DNA of 64,000 nt. Source: Panacibacter microcysteis (GTDB taxonomy: Bacteria > Bacteroidota > Bacteroidia > Chitinophagales > Chitinophagaceae). The notes beneath the pieces were generated by a model. It did no database searches, was not told the DNA's origin, and was given only the letters and a program-made list of their open reading frames with translations. Each line of letters begins with the position of its first letter. The stretch's first letter is position 1. The stretch is taken from positions 276,422 through 340,421 of the forward strand of contig NZ_JADWYR010000003.1 in assembly GCF_015831355.1 (NCBI RefSeq), in the 5' to 3' direction. The position numbers and the translations under genes were made by a program. Positions 25,295 to 35,398 of the stretch are shown here, piece by piece.

Positions 25295-26800
25295 ATGCGG
25301 GAATTTTTTACTGACAGAGATTACATTATTTCCAAACTGATCATTGTTGCCAAACTACTGCTGATATTAGCCTTTGTCGTTTTTTTTGCGCCATTGTTTG
25401 TACTGCCATTCTTTAACCATCCGTGTGCAGATGATTATATCTGCGGGTATCATTTACGGGAACAAGGCTTCCTGGGCTATCAGACTTTTATATACAATAA
25501 CTGGGGTGGCAGGTTCTCTGCAACCTTTACCGGTGCGTTGTTTGCGGCCGATGGTTTTTTATATGATCATTATTACCTGCATAGTCTTTTACTCTTTGTG
25601 TTGAATGTTGCGTCTGTATTTTTTACCTTTTTTCTCATCAATAAACACGTGTTGAAAGATGAAAAGTTGCATAAAAATATTGTGTGGATATGCCTGTTGT
25701 ATATGTGCCTGCAACTGATGTCTGTAGTGGAAGTAAGTACTTACCAGTTCTGGTTTAGCAGTGCTGTAACTTACCAGTTGCCAATTATATTGCTGCAGGT
25801 AGAAGCCGGGTTATGGATCATCTTATTGCATTCAAAAAACGGTTTTGGAAAATTAGCTGCTGCTGTTGTAATGCCGTTACTGGTGTTTGTTATAAATGGC
25901 TTCAATGAACTGTTTATAATTGTGCAGACATTCATGCTATTGCTGCCTATGCTTTCCAAAGCATACAAGCGGTTAAGCACTGTCTTGCTGCTTTCGGTTA
26001 TTGTAGCTTTTATACTGAGCGCTTTTGTTGTACTGTTGTCGCCGGGTATACACGAACGTACAGCTATTATAGAACCCAAAGGAATATTGGTGGGCGGTGT
26101 TGCCATCGGTTATCATCTTGCAGAAGTTTTGTGGAGCATTTTTAGTAAACCGCTTTTATGGGTGATTCTCCTGATAACTTTCCTGTACGCCAATACAAGA
26201 AAAGACCAGTTTCAGGAGCTGTTGTTTGCGCGTTTTTTCAAAGGCAGGCGGTGGTTATTGCCTTTAATGCTGCTGCTATTTTTTGTTACGATGATTGCGG
26301 TGGCCGTAGTTGGTTTAAAAGGAGGCGTAATACCCGACCGTTATGTAAATGGTGTGATTGTAATAATGGTTTCGGGCCTGTTGTTAATGGTTTTTTCAGA
26401 AGGTATTTTTGCAAAACGTATCGCTTTTAACCTGTTTGCCAAAGAAACAAGGCTGGTGTTGTTATTTGTGTATGCTGTTTGTATATTAAGTAATAACTAC
26501 ATAAAAGATGCCTATAAAAGCGTTGTAGCCGCACCGTTGTACAGTAATATTATGAAGATAAGAGCGCAAACGCTGCAACAGGCTGCTGTTAAGGGTACGC
26601 CAGCTATATTGCGAACTTACGATGCACAAATGAAAACCATTTTACAAAAGGATTATGCAGGCAGTACAAAAACGTTATACGATCTTGTACAGCAAAAGCC
26701 TTTGTTTATCTTTTTTGAAGACGACCTTGACACTGAATATTCAGTGAACACGCTTAAAGCCTATTACGGAGTGGATTCCGTGCTGTTGAAACGTGATTAA
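25295..26800 (+). CDS. Polytopic membrane protein, DUF6056-like (GT-C type)
   Basis: A 501-residue protein with a dozen or so hydrophobic helices. The first extracytoplasmic loop holds NHPCADDYICGYHLREQGF and NNWGGRFSAT, a pattern of the DUF6056 family, which resembles GT-C glycosyltransferases that use lipid-linked sugars and carry acidic residues in this loop. The C-terminal part is a soluble domain of about 100 residues. A role in moving a sugar onto a surface polymer is inferred from the fold class only. It follows ribE closely, which looks like a chance operon. Confidence 0.72.
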   Translation: MREFFTDRDYIISKLIIVAKLLLILAFVVFFAPLFVLPFFNHPCADDYICGYHLREQGFLGYQTFIYNNWGGRFSATFTGALFAADGFLYDHYYLHSLLLFVLNVASVFFTFFLINKHVLKDEKLHKNIVWICLLYMCLQLMSVVEVSTYQFWFSSAVTYQLPIILLQVEAGLWIILLHSKNGFGKLAAAVVMPLLVFVINGFNELFIIVQTFMLLLPMLSKAYKRLSTVLLLSVIVAFILSAFVVLLSPGIHERTAIIEPKGILVGGVAIGYHLAEVLWSIFSKPLLWVILLITFLYANTRKDQFQELLFARFFKGRRWLLPLMLLLFFVTMIAVAVVGLKGGVIPDRYVNGVIVIMVSGLLLMVFSEGIFAKRIAFNLFAKETRLVLLFVYAVCILSNNYIKDAYKSVVAAPLYSNIMKIRAQTLQQAAVKGTPAILRTYDAQMKTILQKDYAGSTKTLYDLVQQKPLFIFFEDDLDTEYSVNTLKAYYGVDSVLLKRD

Positions 26801-26848
26801 GGGTTGTATTTACACGTGCCGGACACTATCTGCTTAAGAACCTCTATT

Positions 26849-28273
26849 TTATTTTTGGATAATGATCAGTGCATCATCTGTGAATTGCAGAAGTAACGTA
26901 TCTGCTGAAGCATTCAGGATATTGTTGTTGCATTCTATGAAACCGGTATTTCTTTTTTCAATTCTGTATGGATATTGCAGTGGCAAAAGTTCATAACGTT
27001 GAGAGCAAATGATCACTGTGTCCGGCTTTTTTTCGCCCAGCCATTGTATCATTTCGCCAAGCCCCTGCCGGAAGATAAAAGCTCCATGCTGGGCCTGCGG
27101 TACATCTGCGGCAAGTATCACTTTCTTATCCGGCAACTGTTTTATGGCTTTGCTTATTTCCTGTACTATATTTCCTGCCACCACATAATTTGGTGTAACC
27201 ACAAAAAGTGTAATAATGTGTAAAGCGTATAAAGCCGCAAAGAGGATCATTTTTACACTGTCAGCCATATGACTGGCTAAAAAGGCAAACATAATACAAA
27301 CCACCATGGTTGGGAAGTACAGAAAACGTTCAGATTCTGTGCCGTTTGTATCAATCCCCAGGGTTATGTAAGGAAGAAGGCTAAGCAGAAAGCAAAGGAT
27401 GATCACAGGCATTGCCCGATCCCTGTTTTTAAAAAACAACAGGATCGAAAAAGCGATAGTGCATATGTAACCGGCAAGCAAAACCGGGTTATTGATAAAT
27501 GCCGGCAGGAAACTTCTGATAAAAAGCAATGTGTAATGCTTGAATAGCAGCAGGTAATTTCCGTTTAATATATACGACACTTCGTAATTGCCCGCAACTT
27601 CATGAATAAAACCTCCCCTTATAAAAAGTGTCAATGCCAGCGTTGCAAAAATGATCGTCAGCCATACGATTTCCTTTTTTAATGTGCTGTGTTGCTGTTT
27701 AAGAGTGGTCGTTGCAATCACAACACAAATTGCCGGCAACGCCCATACAGATTCGTATGTTAGTAAACCGGCAACATAAAATAACTGGCTAAGAATAAAA
27801 CTGTAGCGGCCATCATTTCTTTTAATATAAAAATACAGGCACAACAAAGAAAATATGGTTGCCAGTATAGCAGATCTGCCCAGTATCCACAACACGGGTT
27901 CGCTGTGCATGGCGTAGATAAAAAACAATACGGTTACGAGCCAGGATGTTGTACGAATATCTTTTACGGTTGAATAAGTCTTTAGTAAAAGTTGCACAAA
28001 AAAATAGAATATACAACAGGCAGTCACATGTAAAATGAGATTGGTAAAATGGTAGCCCCATGCATTTTTTTTCCATAGAAAATAGTCCAGCATGATACTC
28101 AGGTCGCAAACGGGCCGGAAAGAATTATGCTGCAACAGTTTGCCTTCAGCGCTCAGCGGAATATGGATGAAGTCATCATTCTGAAAGTATAAAGCGAAAG
28201 GGTTATAGCAAACCAACGCCAGTGCAAATGCTGTAAATGAAGCGATGTAAATAATTTTTTTCTGCACCGGCAT
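26849..28273 (-). CDS. Polytopic membrane protein, TMTC/GT-C-like
   Basis: A 474-residue multi-pass protein. After helix 1 the loop has FQNDDFIHIPLS and HNSFRPVCDLSIMLDYFLW, and then GYHFTNLILHVTACCIFYFF; these resemble the first loop of GT-C/TMTC-type O-mannosyltransferases (acidic pair, RP, and HxxNxxxH-like motif). The tail is a small soluble domain of about 110 residues. The actual donor and acceptor are unknown. It is convergent with the DUF6056-like gene and directly downstream of the sensor kinase. The 152-base spacer above it holds short hairpins but no clear promoter. Confidence 0.68.
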   Translation of the reverse strand: MPVQKKIIYIASFTAFALALVCYNPFALYFQNDDFIHIPLSAEGKLLQHNSFRPVCDLSIMLDYFLWKKNAWGYHFTNLILHVTACCIFYFFVQLLLKTYSTVKDIRTTSWLVTVLFFIYAMHSEPVLWILGRSAILATIFSLLCLYFYIKRNDGRYSFILSQLFYVAGLLTYESVWALPAICVVIATTTLKQQHSTLKKEIVWLTIIFATLALTLFIRGGFIHEVAGNYEVSYILNGNYLLLFKHYTLLFIRSFLPAFINNPVLLAGYICTIAFSILLFFKNRDRAMPVIILCFLLSLLPYITLGIDTNGTESERFLYFPTMVVCIMFAFLASHMADSVKMILFAALYALHIITLFVVTPNYVVAGNIVQEISKAIKQLPDKKVILAADVPQAQHGAFIFRQGLGEMIQWLGEKKPDTVIICSQRYELLPLQYPYRIEKRNTGFIECNNNILNASADTLLLQFTDDALIIIQK

Positions 28274-28425
28274 AATAGGCTAAAGTAAAATAAAAAGCGA
28301 ACAGTATAAATTCTATGAATGTTTACCGGTGCTCTTCCTGTACCTGTGAAGAGTTTGTGCAGGCTGCCTGCCGCAGAAGAAAGAATAAATTGAGTAATCA
28401 GACCGCTTTGATGCAACTTAAAACC

Positions 28426-30411
28426 TTATAGCCTGTAGCCTATATTCGGGAGCATAACTTTAATGCTTGTGCCATCACCTTTTGTTGAGTTGATGATGAT
28501 ATAGCCGCCAAGCTTTTCCACCGTTTCTTTAATGATGTATAAACCCAGGCCGGAACCAGTTGCACTATTGGTTACTCGATAAAATAATGTAAAGATCTTA
28601 TCCAGGTGTTTTTCTTCAATACCAATACCGTTATCAGAAACTTCCAGCGTGGCCACATTGTCTACCACGGTAACGTTTACATGTATTTCAGGCTGCAGTT
28701 TGCTATAATCGGCATATTTGATAGCATTAGAGATCAGGTTGTTGATTATAATGCTTACCCTGCGCGGGTCAGATACAAATTTCTCGTATTGGTTGATCCT
28801 TACAATTTTCGCTATTTTCTGTGAGTCATTCAGGTATGCATGGTCTTCCAGGCTGTCATGAACAATTTGCTCAAACTCCACGTCTTTCAATTCCAGGTCA
28901 AGTCGTTTATTCTTGGAAAAGTCAATGATATCAGCAATAAGGCTGTCCATGCGTTTAAGGGTTTTTTCCTGCATAGACAGGTACTTTTTCATTGTCTCAG
29001 GATTTTGTTCCTGCTCGGCCAGCATAATTATTCCCAGCAGCGATGTAATGGGTGCCCTCAGATCATGAGAAGTACGGTTAACAAAAGAGTCTAGTTCCGT
29101 ATTGATTTTTTTGAGTTCAATATGCTTGTGTTCGATCTCTTTATTCATGATGCCCAGTTCATCATTGGTTTCCTGCAATTTCTTATTCGCGAACTGCAAT
29201 TGGCTAAAGGTGTCAGAAAACTGCCTGGATAAAATAATAGAAAGCTTTACAACAAATATTGCCAGGCCAACATAAAACAACGGCCAGCTGTGAATAACAA
29301 GGTTTACATACAGCACATCATTTATAATGGTGATGAGGAAGATGATAAACGCACTGAGAAAAAGTATACTTCCGGCGCGTTTGGCTATACAGGCTTTTAT
29401 ATAAACATACAAGCCGTACAATGCAGTGGCAAGTATTATCAGCTGGAAGTAACGCACCACATAAGTGTAATAATAATAAGGGCCAACCAGCGACAATAAC
29501 ACGAAAAGACTGCATAACGGCACTACCACGTAGAGCACTTTCTTTTCAAATTCATGCGGAAAAAGGTGATAGGAAAAGAGGCACATTATGGGCACAGAGC
29601 AGTAAAGCGATATATATTCCAGCCTTCTTGCTACGCTCCAGCCCCAGTCAGAAATGTAATACAGCGGAACTTCACCCACCACCATGCTGCGGGTGAATAT
29701 TACAATACACAGCAGGCCAAAATATAAAAGCGTATACCGTTTTCTGAAAGATGAATAAAGAATAAGGTAATAGATAGCGGTGAGAAAAAATGCTCCCGCC
29801 ACAAAACACTCCAGCACAATATTGCTGATAAACCGGTATTCCACCTGCTTTTCAGTGCCCAGCTTTATGTCGTCCCATAAGCCGCCCACACGGTTGTTGA
29901 AGTTGGAAACATGCACCACAATATCAAGTACCCCATTCTCCGGTTGCACGTTGATGATGATTGGTCTCAGGTCTGCCGTAGTGGTAGCAGCACTTACACC
30001 GGGGTTGCCCACCCGGGCTGTCTGTTTACCGTTGATGTATACATCGTATGCAGATTCTACAGTTAAAAATTTTATGGCTAGTTTGTTGGCAGCATTCGGG
30101 CATTTGATCAGTAACCGGTAAGTGGCATATCCAAAAGCAGGTTTAAAAGCTCCGTTATCAGGCACTTCGTCGTTCCAGAAAGCAGGTACATATGCAAAAG
30201 TTTTTTCGTGAGGGGTAGCTGTATCTGAGAAGAATGAATGGTTATGAAATTTGCTCCAATAAAATTCCCACTCGCCCCTTAGGTCGACTAGTCCGTTTTC
30301 CCATTTATAATTGCTTAAATCAAGAACTCCTTTCTCTATTGCCGGTTCGTTAGCGTTAGAACAAAGAGAGAGAAGCATCAACATAGCAACCCCCAAAAAA
30401 AGTTTCTTCAT
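28426..30411 (-). CDS. 7TMR-DISM sensor histidine kinase
   Basis: A 661-residue membrane sensor kinase. A signal peptide is followed by an extracytoplasmic 7TMR-DISMED2-like, jelly-roll domain (residues about 20-195, DLRGEWEFYWSKF), seven transmembrane helices (about 200-395), a coiled coil (about 400-440), a HisKA domain with the phospho-acceptor H449 (NRTSHDLRAP) and a HATPase domain with N558-563 (NNLISN), DNGIG (593-597) and GSGLGL (620-625). It should autophosphorylate in response to an outside ligand, perhaps a carbohydrate. No response regulator is adjacent, so it is an orphan by position. Confidence 0.92.
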   Translation of the reverse strand: MKKLFLGVAMLMLLSLCSNANEPAIEKGVLDLSNYKWENGLVDLRGEWEFYWSKFHNHSFFSDTATPHEKTFAYVPAFWNDEVPDNGAFKPAFGYATYRLLIKCPNAANKLAIKFLTVESAYDVYINGKQTARVGNPGVSAATTTADLRPIIINVQPENGVLDIVVHVSNFNNRVGGLWDDIKLGTEKQVEYRFISNIVLECFVAGAFFLTAIYYLILYSSFRKRYTLLYFGLLCIVIFTRSMVVGEVPLYYISDWGWSVARRLEYISLYCSVPIMCLFSYHLFPHEFEKKVLYVVVPLCSLFVLLSLVGPYYYYTYVVRYFQLIILATALYGLYVYIKACIAKRAGSILFLSAFIIFLITIINDVLYVNLVIHSWPLFYVGLAIFVVKLSIILSRQFSDTFSQLQFANKKLQETNDELGIMNKEIEHKHIELKKINTELDSFVNRTSHDLRAPITSLLGIIMLAEQEQNPETMKKYLSMQEKTLKRMDSLIADIIDFSKNKRLDLELKDVEFEQIVHDSLEDHAYLNDSQKIAKIVRINQYEKFVSDPRRVSIIINNLISNAIKYADYSKLQPEIHVNVTVVDNVATLEVSDNGIGIEEKHLDKIFTLFYRVTNSATGSGLGLYIIKETVEKLGGYIIINSTKGDGTSIKVMLPNIGYRL

Positions 30412-31025
30412 AACATTGTTTTATCCTGGTCAGCTGGTTGTTCTGCAAAAATGCATTGGGGTGTTAAACGCTATCTGTGTAAATGTAAGTGCATTTGCTA
30501 TTTTTCGGAGACAAATACCAGAGTCATTAACCGATTGTTAATCGTATTTTAATTACCTGTTATTGGTCAATCTAACATAAGCCATCGCATTTATCAATTG
30601 CGCACGGTATGCATCGTTGCATCTCCTGGTGATAAAGGTTTTACGCGGGCCACGCTTTATACGCCTGATAGCAGCCTGTAAAACTTACTAAAGATGAGAT
30701 TCGTCGGTATAAAACAATTTAAAGGTTTGATCATAATGGTGCCGGTTTTTAGTTTCTGTAGTGCAAGCAGTAAGCAATACATTAAATTAAGCTTTTTTAA
30801 TACAATACAAAATTTTTGTGGCCGGCTGTTGTACTTTATTCATCACCTGTTGTGTCACTCACTTGTACTTTTGCATCTTTATTCAGCATGTGCACAGCCA
30901 CGCTAACCGATATACAACCTGCCGCATGCATCGCACCACAAAAATAAACTGCTAAAAATTTACCCGTCAGCATAGCAGTAACAGGCAAAACAAGGAACTT
31001 CGTTTACTTCATAAAAATATGTACC
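30412..31025. other. Long intergenic region between divergent genes
   Basis: This 614-base spacer holds repeat copy 11 and, I assume, promoters for the kinase and the dehydrogenase, though neither is clear. The open frame at 30694-30906 has no family resemblance and runs through the repeat, so it is not called. No RNA gene could be recognised. Confidence 0.5.
30816..30868 (+). repeat. Dispersed repeat copy 11, type A
   Basis: Outer arm TGGCCGGCTGTTGTACTTTATTCATCACC and the exact type A core at 30849-30868, in the spacer between the divergent kinase and aldehyde dehydrogenase genes. Confidence 0.9.
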
Positions 31026-32600
31026 ATGGTCAAAGGAATCAATTATGCCGGCTTTGCAGAAACAGCCCTGGGAAAAGAAACACTTACAGCGTTTAGCCCT
31101 GTAACCAACAGCACTCTGCAGGAGCAGTTTTTTGTAGCCACAGACAAAGAAGTAAACGAAGCAGTAAGCAAAGCCTCAGAAGCATTCAGTACCTATAAAA
31201 ATATACCGGCTACAGCAAGAGCAATCTTCCTGGAAACAATAGCAGACGAAATAATGTTGCTGGGCGATGCACTGATACAACGCGCCATGCAGGAAAGCGG
31301 TTTGCCCGAGGCGCGCCTGCTTGGTGAGCGAGGCCGAACAACAGGCCAGTTGAAGTTGTTTGCAGACTTGCTGCGCGAAGGTTCATGGGTAGAAGCTGTA
31401 ATTGATGAAGCATTGCCGGAAAGAAAACCTCTGCCGCGTTCTGATCTCAGGAAAATGCTCGTGCCTCTCGGGCCTGTTGTGGTATTTGGCGCAAGCAATT
31501 TTCCGTTTGCTTTTTCCACTGCCGGTGGAGATACCGCTGCTGCACTCGCCGCAGGCAACCCGGTGATCGTTAAAGCACATGAGTCGCACCTGGGTACAAA
31601 CGAAATGGTGGCCGGCGCCATCATCAGCGCAGCAAAAAAATGTAATATGCCTGATGGTGTCTTTTCCTCCCTCAATGGCACAGGTGCAGGCACTGGCCTT
31701 TCATTGGTAAAACATCCGCTGGTAAAAGCCGTTGGGTTTACCGGTTCTTACAAAGCAGGCATGGCTATATACAAAGCAGCCAACGAGCGTAAAGAACCCA
31801 TTCCTGTTTATGCAGAAATGAGCAGTATAAACCCCGTACTTATTTTACCCAAACAACTTGCTGAAGATCCAGCTAAAGTAGCTACACAGTTTGCCGCGTC
31901 TGTAGCTTTGGGTGCGGGGCAGTTTTGTACCAACCCGGGCTTGTTGTTTGTATTAAACGATGCAGGCACCAGGACCTTTACCCGGCAGCTTGCTGAAAAA
32001 TTACAGGCCACGCCTGCCGCAGTAATGCTCAATGCAAATGTGTGCAAAGGCTATTATACCAATAAAGAGCAGTTGATGAAAGAAAGTGGCGTAGAAACCA
32101 TCTTTAACAATGATAGCCTTGCACAGGAAACAAAAGCGGCCACTGCTTTGCTAAAAGTTGCTGCGCAGGATTTTATTAACAACGAAGTACTACAAACAGA
32201 AATGTTCGGGCCGGCCACATTAATTGTGGAATGCAATAATAAAAACGAGATGCAGCAGGCCCTGCAGGCGTTGCACGGTCAGCTTACAGGCACTGTTACA
32301 GGCACTACAGCAGACATCCACGAATTTGAAGATTGCATAGCAACACTGTCATCAAAAGTTGGGCGGCTCGTTTATAACGGCGTACCTACCGGTGTAGAAG
32401 TTTGCTATGCTATGGTGCATGGTGGCCCATACCCCGCTACAACAGATGCACGCAGTACTTCTGTAGGTGCAGATGCCATAAAACGTTTTGCCAGGCCTTT
32501 TTGCTGGCAGGATTGCCCACAGGAGCTTTTGCCTGATGCGTTGAAAGACGGTAACCCGCTCAACATAATGCGAAGGCTAAACGGAACTTTTGCAAGATAG
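31026..32600 (+). CDS. Aldehyde dehydrogenase, alpha-ketoglutaric semialdehyde type
   Basis: A 524-residue NADP-type aldehyde dehydrogenase resembling 2,5-dioxovalerate (alpha-ketoglutaric semialdehyde) dehydrogenase, which ends several sugar-acid and hydroxyproline pathways by making 2-oxoglutarate. The catalytic Cys is C301 (GAGQFCTNPG), the base is E264 (VYAEMSSINP), and cofactor-binding motifs GASNFPFAFSTAGGDTAAAL and VGFTGS are clear. The family is normally 520-530 residues, as here. Hydroxyproline or aldarate genes are not adjacent, so the exact pathway remains open. Confidence 0.88.
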   Translation: MVKGINYAGFAETALGKETLTAFSPVTNSTLQEQFFVATDKEVNEAVSKASEAFSTYKNIPATARAIFLETIADEIMLLGDALIQRAMQESGLPEARLLGERGRTTGQLKLFADLLREGSWVEAVIDEALPERKPLPRSDLRKMLVPLGPVVVFGASNFPFAFSTAGGDTAAALAAGNPVIVKAHESHLGTNEMVAGAIISAAKKCNMPDGVFSSLNGTGAGTGLSLVKHPLVKAVGFTGSYKAGMAIYKAANERKEPIPVYAEMSSINPVLILPKQLAEDPAKVATQFAASVALGAGQFCTNPGLLFVLNDAGTRTFTRQLAEKLQATPAAVMLNANVCKGYYTNKEQLMKESGVETIFNNDSLAQETKAATALLKVAAQDFINNEVLQTEMFGPATLIVECNNKNEMQQALQALHGQLTGTVTGTTADIHEFEDCIATLSSKVGRLVYNGVPTGVEVCYAMVHGGPYPATTDARSTSVGADAIKRFARPFCWQDCPQELLPDALKDGNPLNIMRRLNGTFAR

Positions 32601-32628
32601 ACCAGGCGTGCTGCATACAGTTGCTGTA

Positions 32629-32680
32629 GTACAAGTGAGTGACACAACAGGCGATGCCACCAGCACTGCTGCCGGTTACA
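32629..32680 (-). repeat. Dispersed repeat copy 12, type A
   Basis: Exact type A core at 32629-32648, then the outer arm ending CTGCCGGTTACA, which abuts the helicase stop codon at 32681. It lies between convergent genes. Confidence 0.92.
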
Positions 32681-35152
32681 TCAATCTTCTTCGAGTTGTT
32701 GCTGCATTCTTCTTATCCTGTCTTCCAGCCTTTCTGATGAAAGGTTATAACGGCTGAGACCATCTACTATAATGGGGAAGGAGAGTGGTGTAAGTCTTTC
32801 AGGAAACATGAGCATGATCCTGCTTTGTTGTATGCGTTCCAGCGCATTGCGTAAACGTACTTCTTCCATTTGCTGGTCAAATACTTCCTGGTATGCCTGC
32901 CGCAATAAAATATTGTTGGGGTCGTACTCGCTGAATACCTTGAAAAGCAGTCCGGCAGAGGATTGCAGGTGCCGCGCCTTTTTTTGCTCGCCGGGAAAAC
33001 CCTGGAAAATAAGCCCGCCTATTACAGCAATATCCCTGAATTTTCTTGTAGCCATTTCAACAGAATTTACACTCTTCTGTATATCTGCCAGCAGGTTTGT
33101 GGTGGTAAAAAGTTCGTAAACATTTGTATCATCAACGGGTATGGGTTTGTCGCTCAGCAGTTCAAACCCATAATCATTCATGGCAATGGAAAATGTAATG
33201 GCCGTAATGTTACTGATGCGGTATGCCATGAGCGAACTCATGGCTTCGTGTACCTGCCTGCCTTCGAACGGGTAAACAATCAGGTGGTAACCATCTTTAT
33301 CTTCAATGTGTTCTATCAGCAGTTCATTGGATTGCGGAATATGTGAAAGCGTTCTTTGCAATACGAAAAGTGGTTCAAGGCTTTTTAGTTCAACTTCATC
33401 CAGGTCGTTGGCTGCAATTTTGTTGAATGTTGCACGCAGCACATGACCGAGGTTGGCGGTAAGGCTCATGCGGCCGCCCATCCAACTGGGTACAATGGCC
33501 TTTTTGGATTTCGATTTGCGTGTAAGCACGGTCATGTCTTTGATGGCCACCAGCTCAAGGTTATAGCCGCCAAAAACAAAAACGTCGCCGGGCTCCAGCC
33601 TGCTGATGAACCATTCTTCTATAACGCCGATGTAGCCACCCGTCATAAACTTCACTTTCATCATGGCATCGCTTACAATGGTGCCAATATGCATACGGTG
33701 GCGCATGGCAATACGCCGGTTGCGTATACGGTAAAGGCCATCTTCAAACTCTACTTTTTTGTATTCATCGTAGTGTTCCAAAGCCCTGCCGCCGTAGGTA
33801 ATATGGTTCAGTACTTCCTGCCATTCACGCTCTTTGATGTCAGCAAAACAATATGTCGTTTTTATTTCCTCCAGTATTTCCGGCGCGCTGAAACCTTCGC
33901 CAATAGCCAGTGTACAGAGGTATTGTATCAGTACGTCAAAGCAAAGTACCATCGGTTCCCGGCTCTCGATCACTTTTTCTTTGATGGCCTCTTTCAGCGC
34001 GGCCGCTTCTACCAGTTCAAGCGTATGCGTTGGCAGAAAGTATATCCTGCTAACGTCACCGGGTCTGTGCCCGCTGCGGCCGGCACGTTGCATAAAGCGT
34101 GATACACCTTTTGGCGAACCCACCTGTATCACGGTATCAACCGGGCGAAAATCCACACCAAGATCGAGGCTGGCCGTACAAACCACTGCTTTTAACCGTT
34201 GTGTGTGTAATGCATCTTCTACCCATAAGCGCAACTCCTGTTCTATACTGCCATGGTGCAGTGCAATGGCGCCCGCCAGTTGTGGTGCAATGTCTAATAT
34301 GGTTTGGTACCAGCGCTCACTCATACCTCTGGTGTTAATGAAAATAAGCGTGGTATTACTGTTCTCAATTATGGGGATGATGTGCGCTGCCAGCTTTATA
34401 CCAAGATGCCCTGCCCAGGGGTATTTTTCTATTTCGTCCGGGATAATGGAAAAGACCTCTGTTTGTTTGTGCAGGTTGGCTTTTACAATCACGCTCTCTT
34501 TATAACCTGCCGGCGTAAGCAATACTTCCCTTGCTTCTTCCAGGTTGCCAATAGTGGCGCTAATACCCCACACACTCAGTTTTGTTGTATGAAGCAGGTG
34601 CACAATTCTGCTGATGGCCAGTTCTACCTGCACACCGCGTTTACTGCCGATCAACTCATGCCATTCATCTACAGCAATGGTGCGTAGTTGTTTAAACACA
34701 TCAGGATAGTTTTTTTGCGCCAGCAGCAGGTGCAGGCTTTCCGGGGTAATGATCAGCACCTCGGGCATATTTCTTTTCTGTTGCTGCCGCACCGCAACAT
34801 CTGTATCTCCGTTCCTGATGCCCACTTTCCATTGCATGCCCAATTCTGCAATTACTTCTTCCATTGCACGGCCAACATCCTTTGCAAGGGCCCGCAATGG
34901 CGATATCCATAACAACTGCAAGCCATTTTTTGCCTTGGTTTGATAGGTGGCTGGATGCTCATTGATGAACTGTATTACACTGCCGATAAACACGGAAAAC
35001 GTTTTACCACAACCCGTGGGTGCATTTACCAGGCCGCTTTTGCCATTGATGAGATGTTGCCAGGTTTCTTCCTGGAATGTAAATGGTGCAAATTGCTTCA
35101 ACGTAAACCAATCTTTGATTACACGGTATCCTATCGTCTTTTTTAGCTGCAT
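32681..35152 (-). CDS. Lhr-like DEXH-box helicase (ligase-associated type)
   Basis: An 823-residue superfamily 2 helicase with the core order of the ligase-associated DEXH-box helicase group (Lhr-related): Walker A APTGCGKT (44-51), motif Ia RALAKDVG, motif II DEWH (162-165), motif III SATIGNL, RGMSERW in the second RecA-like domain, motif VI MQRAGRSGHRPG, and a long C-terminal region as in Lhr. Such helicases take part in DNA repair, usually next to an ATP-dependent ligase, an exonuclease and a metallophosphoesterase. None of those partners is beside this gene; the metallophosphoesterase near 63.3 kb is too far to count. Confidence 0.88.
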   Translation of the reverse strand: MQLKKTIGYRVIKDWFTLKQFAPFTFQEETWQHLINGKSGLVNAPTGCGKTFSVFIGSVIQFINEHPATYQTKAKNGLQLLWISPLRALAKDVGRAMEEVIAELGMQWKVGIRNGDTDVAVRQQQKRNMPEVLIITPESLHLLLAQKNYPDVFKQLRTIAVDEWHELIGSKRGVQVELAISRIVHLLHTTKLSVWGISATIGNLEEAREVLLTPAGYKESVIVKANLHKQTEVFSIIPDEIEKYPWAGHLGIKLAAHIIPIIENSNTTLIFINTRGMSERWYQTILDIAPQLAGAIALHHGSIEQELRLWVEDALHTQRLKAVVCTASLDLGVDFRPVDTVIQVGSPKGVSRFMQRAGRSGHRPGDVSRIYFLPTHTLELVEAAALKEAIKEKVIESREPMVLCFDVLIQYLCTLAIGEGFSAPEILEEIKTTYCFADIKEREWQEVLNHITYGGRALEHYDEYKKVEFEDGLYRIRNRRIAMRHRMHIGTIVSDAMMKVKFMTGGYIGVIEEWFISRLEPGDVFVFGGYNLELVAIKDMTVLTRKSKSKKAIVPSWMGGRMSLTANLGHVLRATFNKIAANDLDEVELKSLEPLFVLQRTLSHIPQSNELLIEHIEDKDGYHLIVYPFEGRQVHEAMSSLMAYRISNITAITFSIAMNDYGFELLSDKPIPVDDTNVYELFTTTNLLADIQKSVNSVEMATRKFRDIAVIGGLIFQGFPGEQKKARHLQSSAGLLFKVFSEYDPNNILLRQAYQEVFDQQMEEVRLRNALERIQQSRIMLMFPERLTPLSFPIIVDGLSRYNLSSERLEDRIRRMQQQLEED

Positions 35153-35205
35153 AAAATGGGTTGTAATATTACAGCCGAAAGCAGCAAAAAGTATGATAAA
35201 TTTTT

Positions 35206-35258
35206 GGGGCCGGGCAGCAGTACAGGCATTGAGCTTTCGTTGCGTCGCACTCTTGTAC
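35206..35258 (+). repeat. Dispersed repeat copy 13, type B
   Basis: Outer arm GGGGCCGGGCAGCAGTACAG and GAGCTTTC, then the exact type B core at 35239-35258, followed by an inner arm with CATAGCGCTTTATTCAGCAATGCGAAG. It lies upstream of the helicase gene. Confidence 0.92.
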
Positions 35259-35335
35259 GCATAGCGCTTTATTCAGCAATGCGAAGATGGAGGCGTAAAT
35301 TAAGAATAGCAAAGCGTTTAACATGAACATTTAAA

Positions 35336-35370
35336 ATCCCACTCCTTTGGAGAGGGATATAGGGTGAGGT
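35336..35370 (+). repeat. Second intergenic repeat type, hairpin ATCCC...GGGTGAGG
   Basis: ATCCCACTCC pairs with GGAGAGGGAT around a TTT loop (35336-35358), and GGGTGAGG follows. I have met very similar stretches in intergenic regions of many Bacteroidota genomes, so I take it as a widespread small repeat, unrelated to the family of copies 1-24. Only one copy was seen in this window. Confidence 0.55.
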
Positions 35371-35398
35371 ATATTTTCTGAAGAAATTTAGCGTAGGG

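Noticed and set aside
30694..30906. Open frame in the 614-base spacer
   Set aside because: It runs through repeat copy 11 and has no family-like or signal features.
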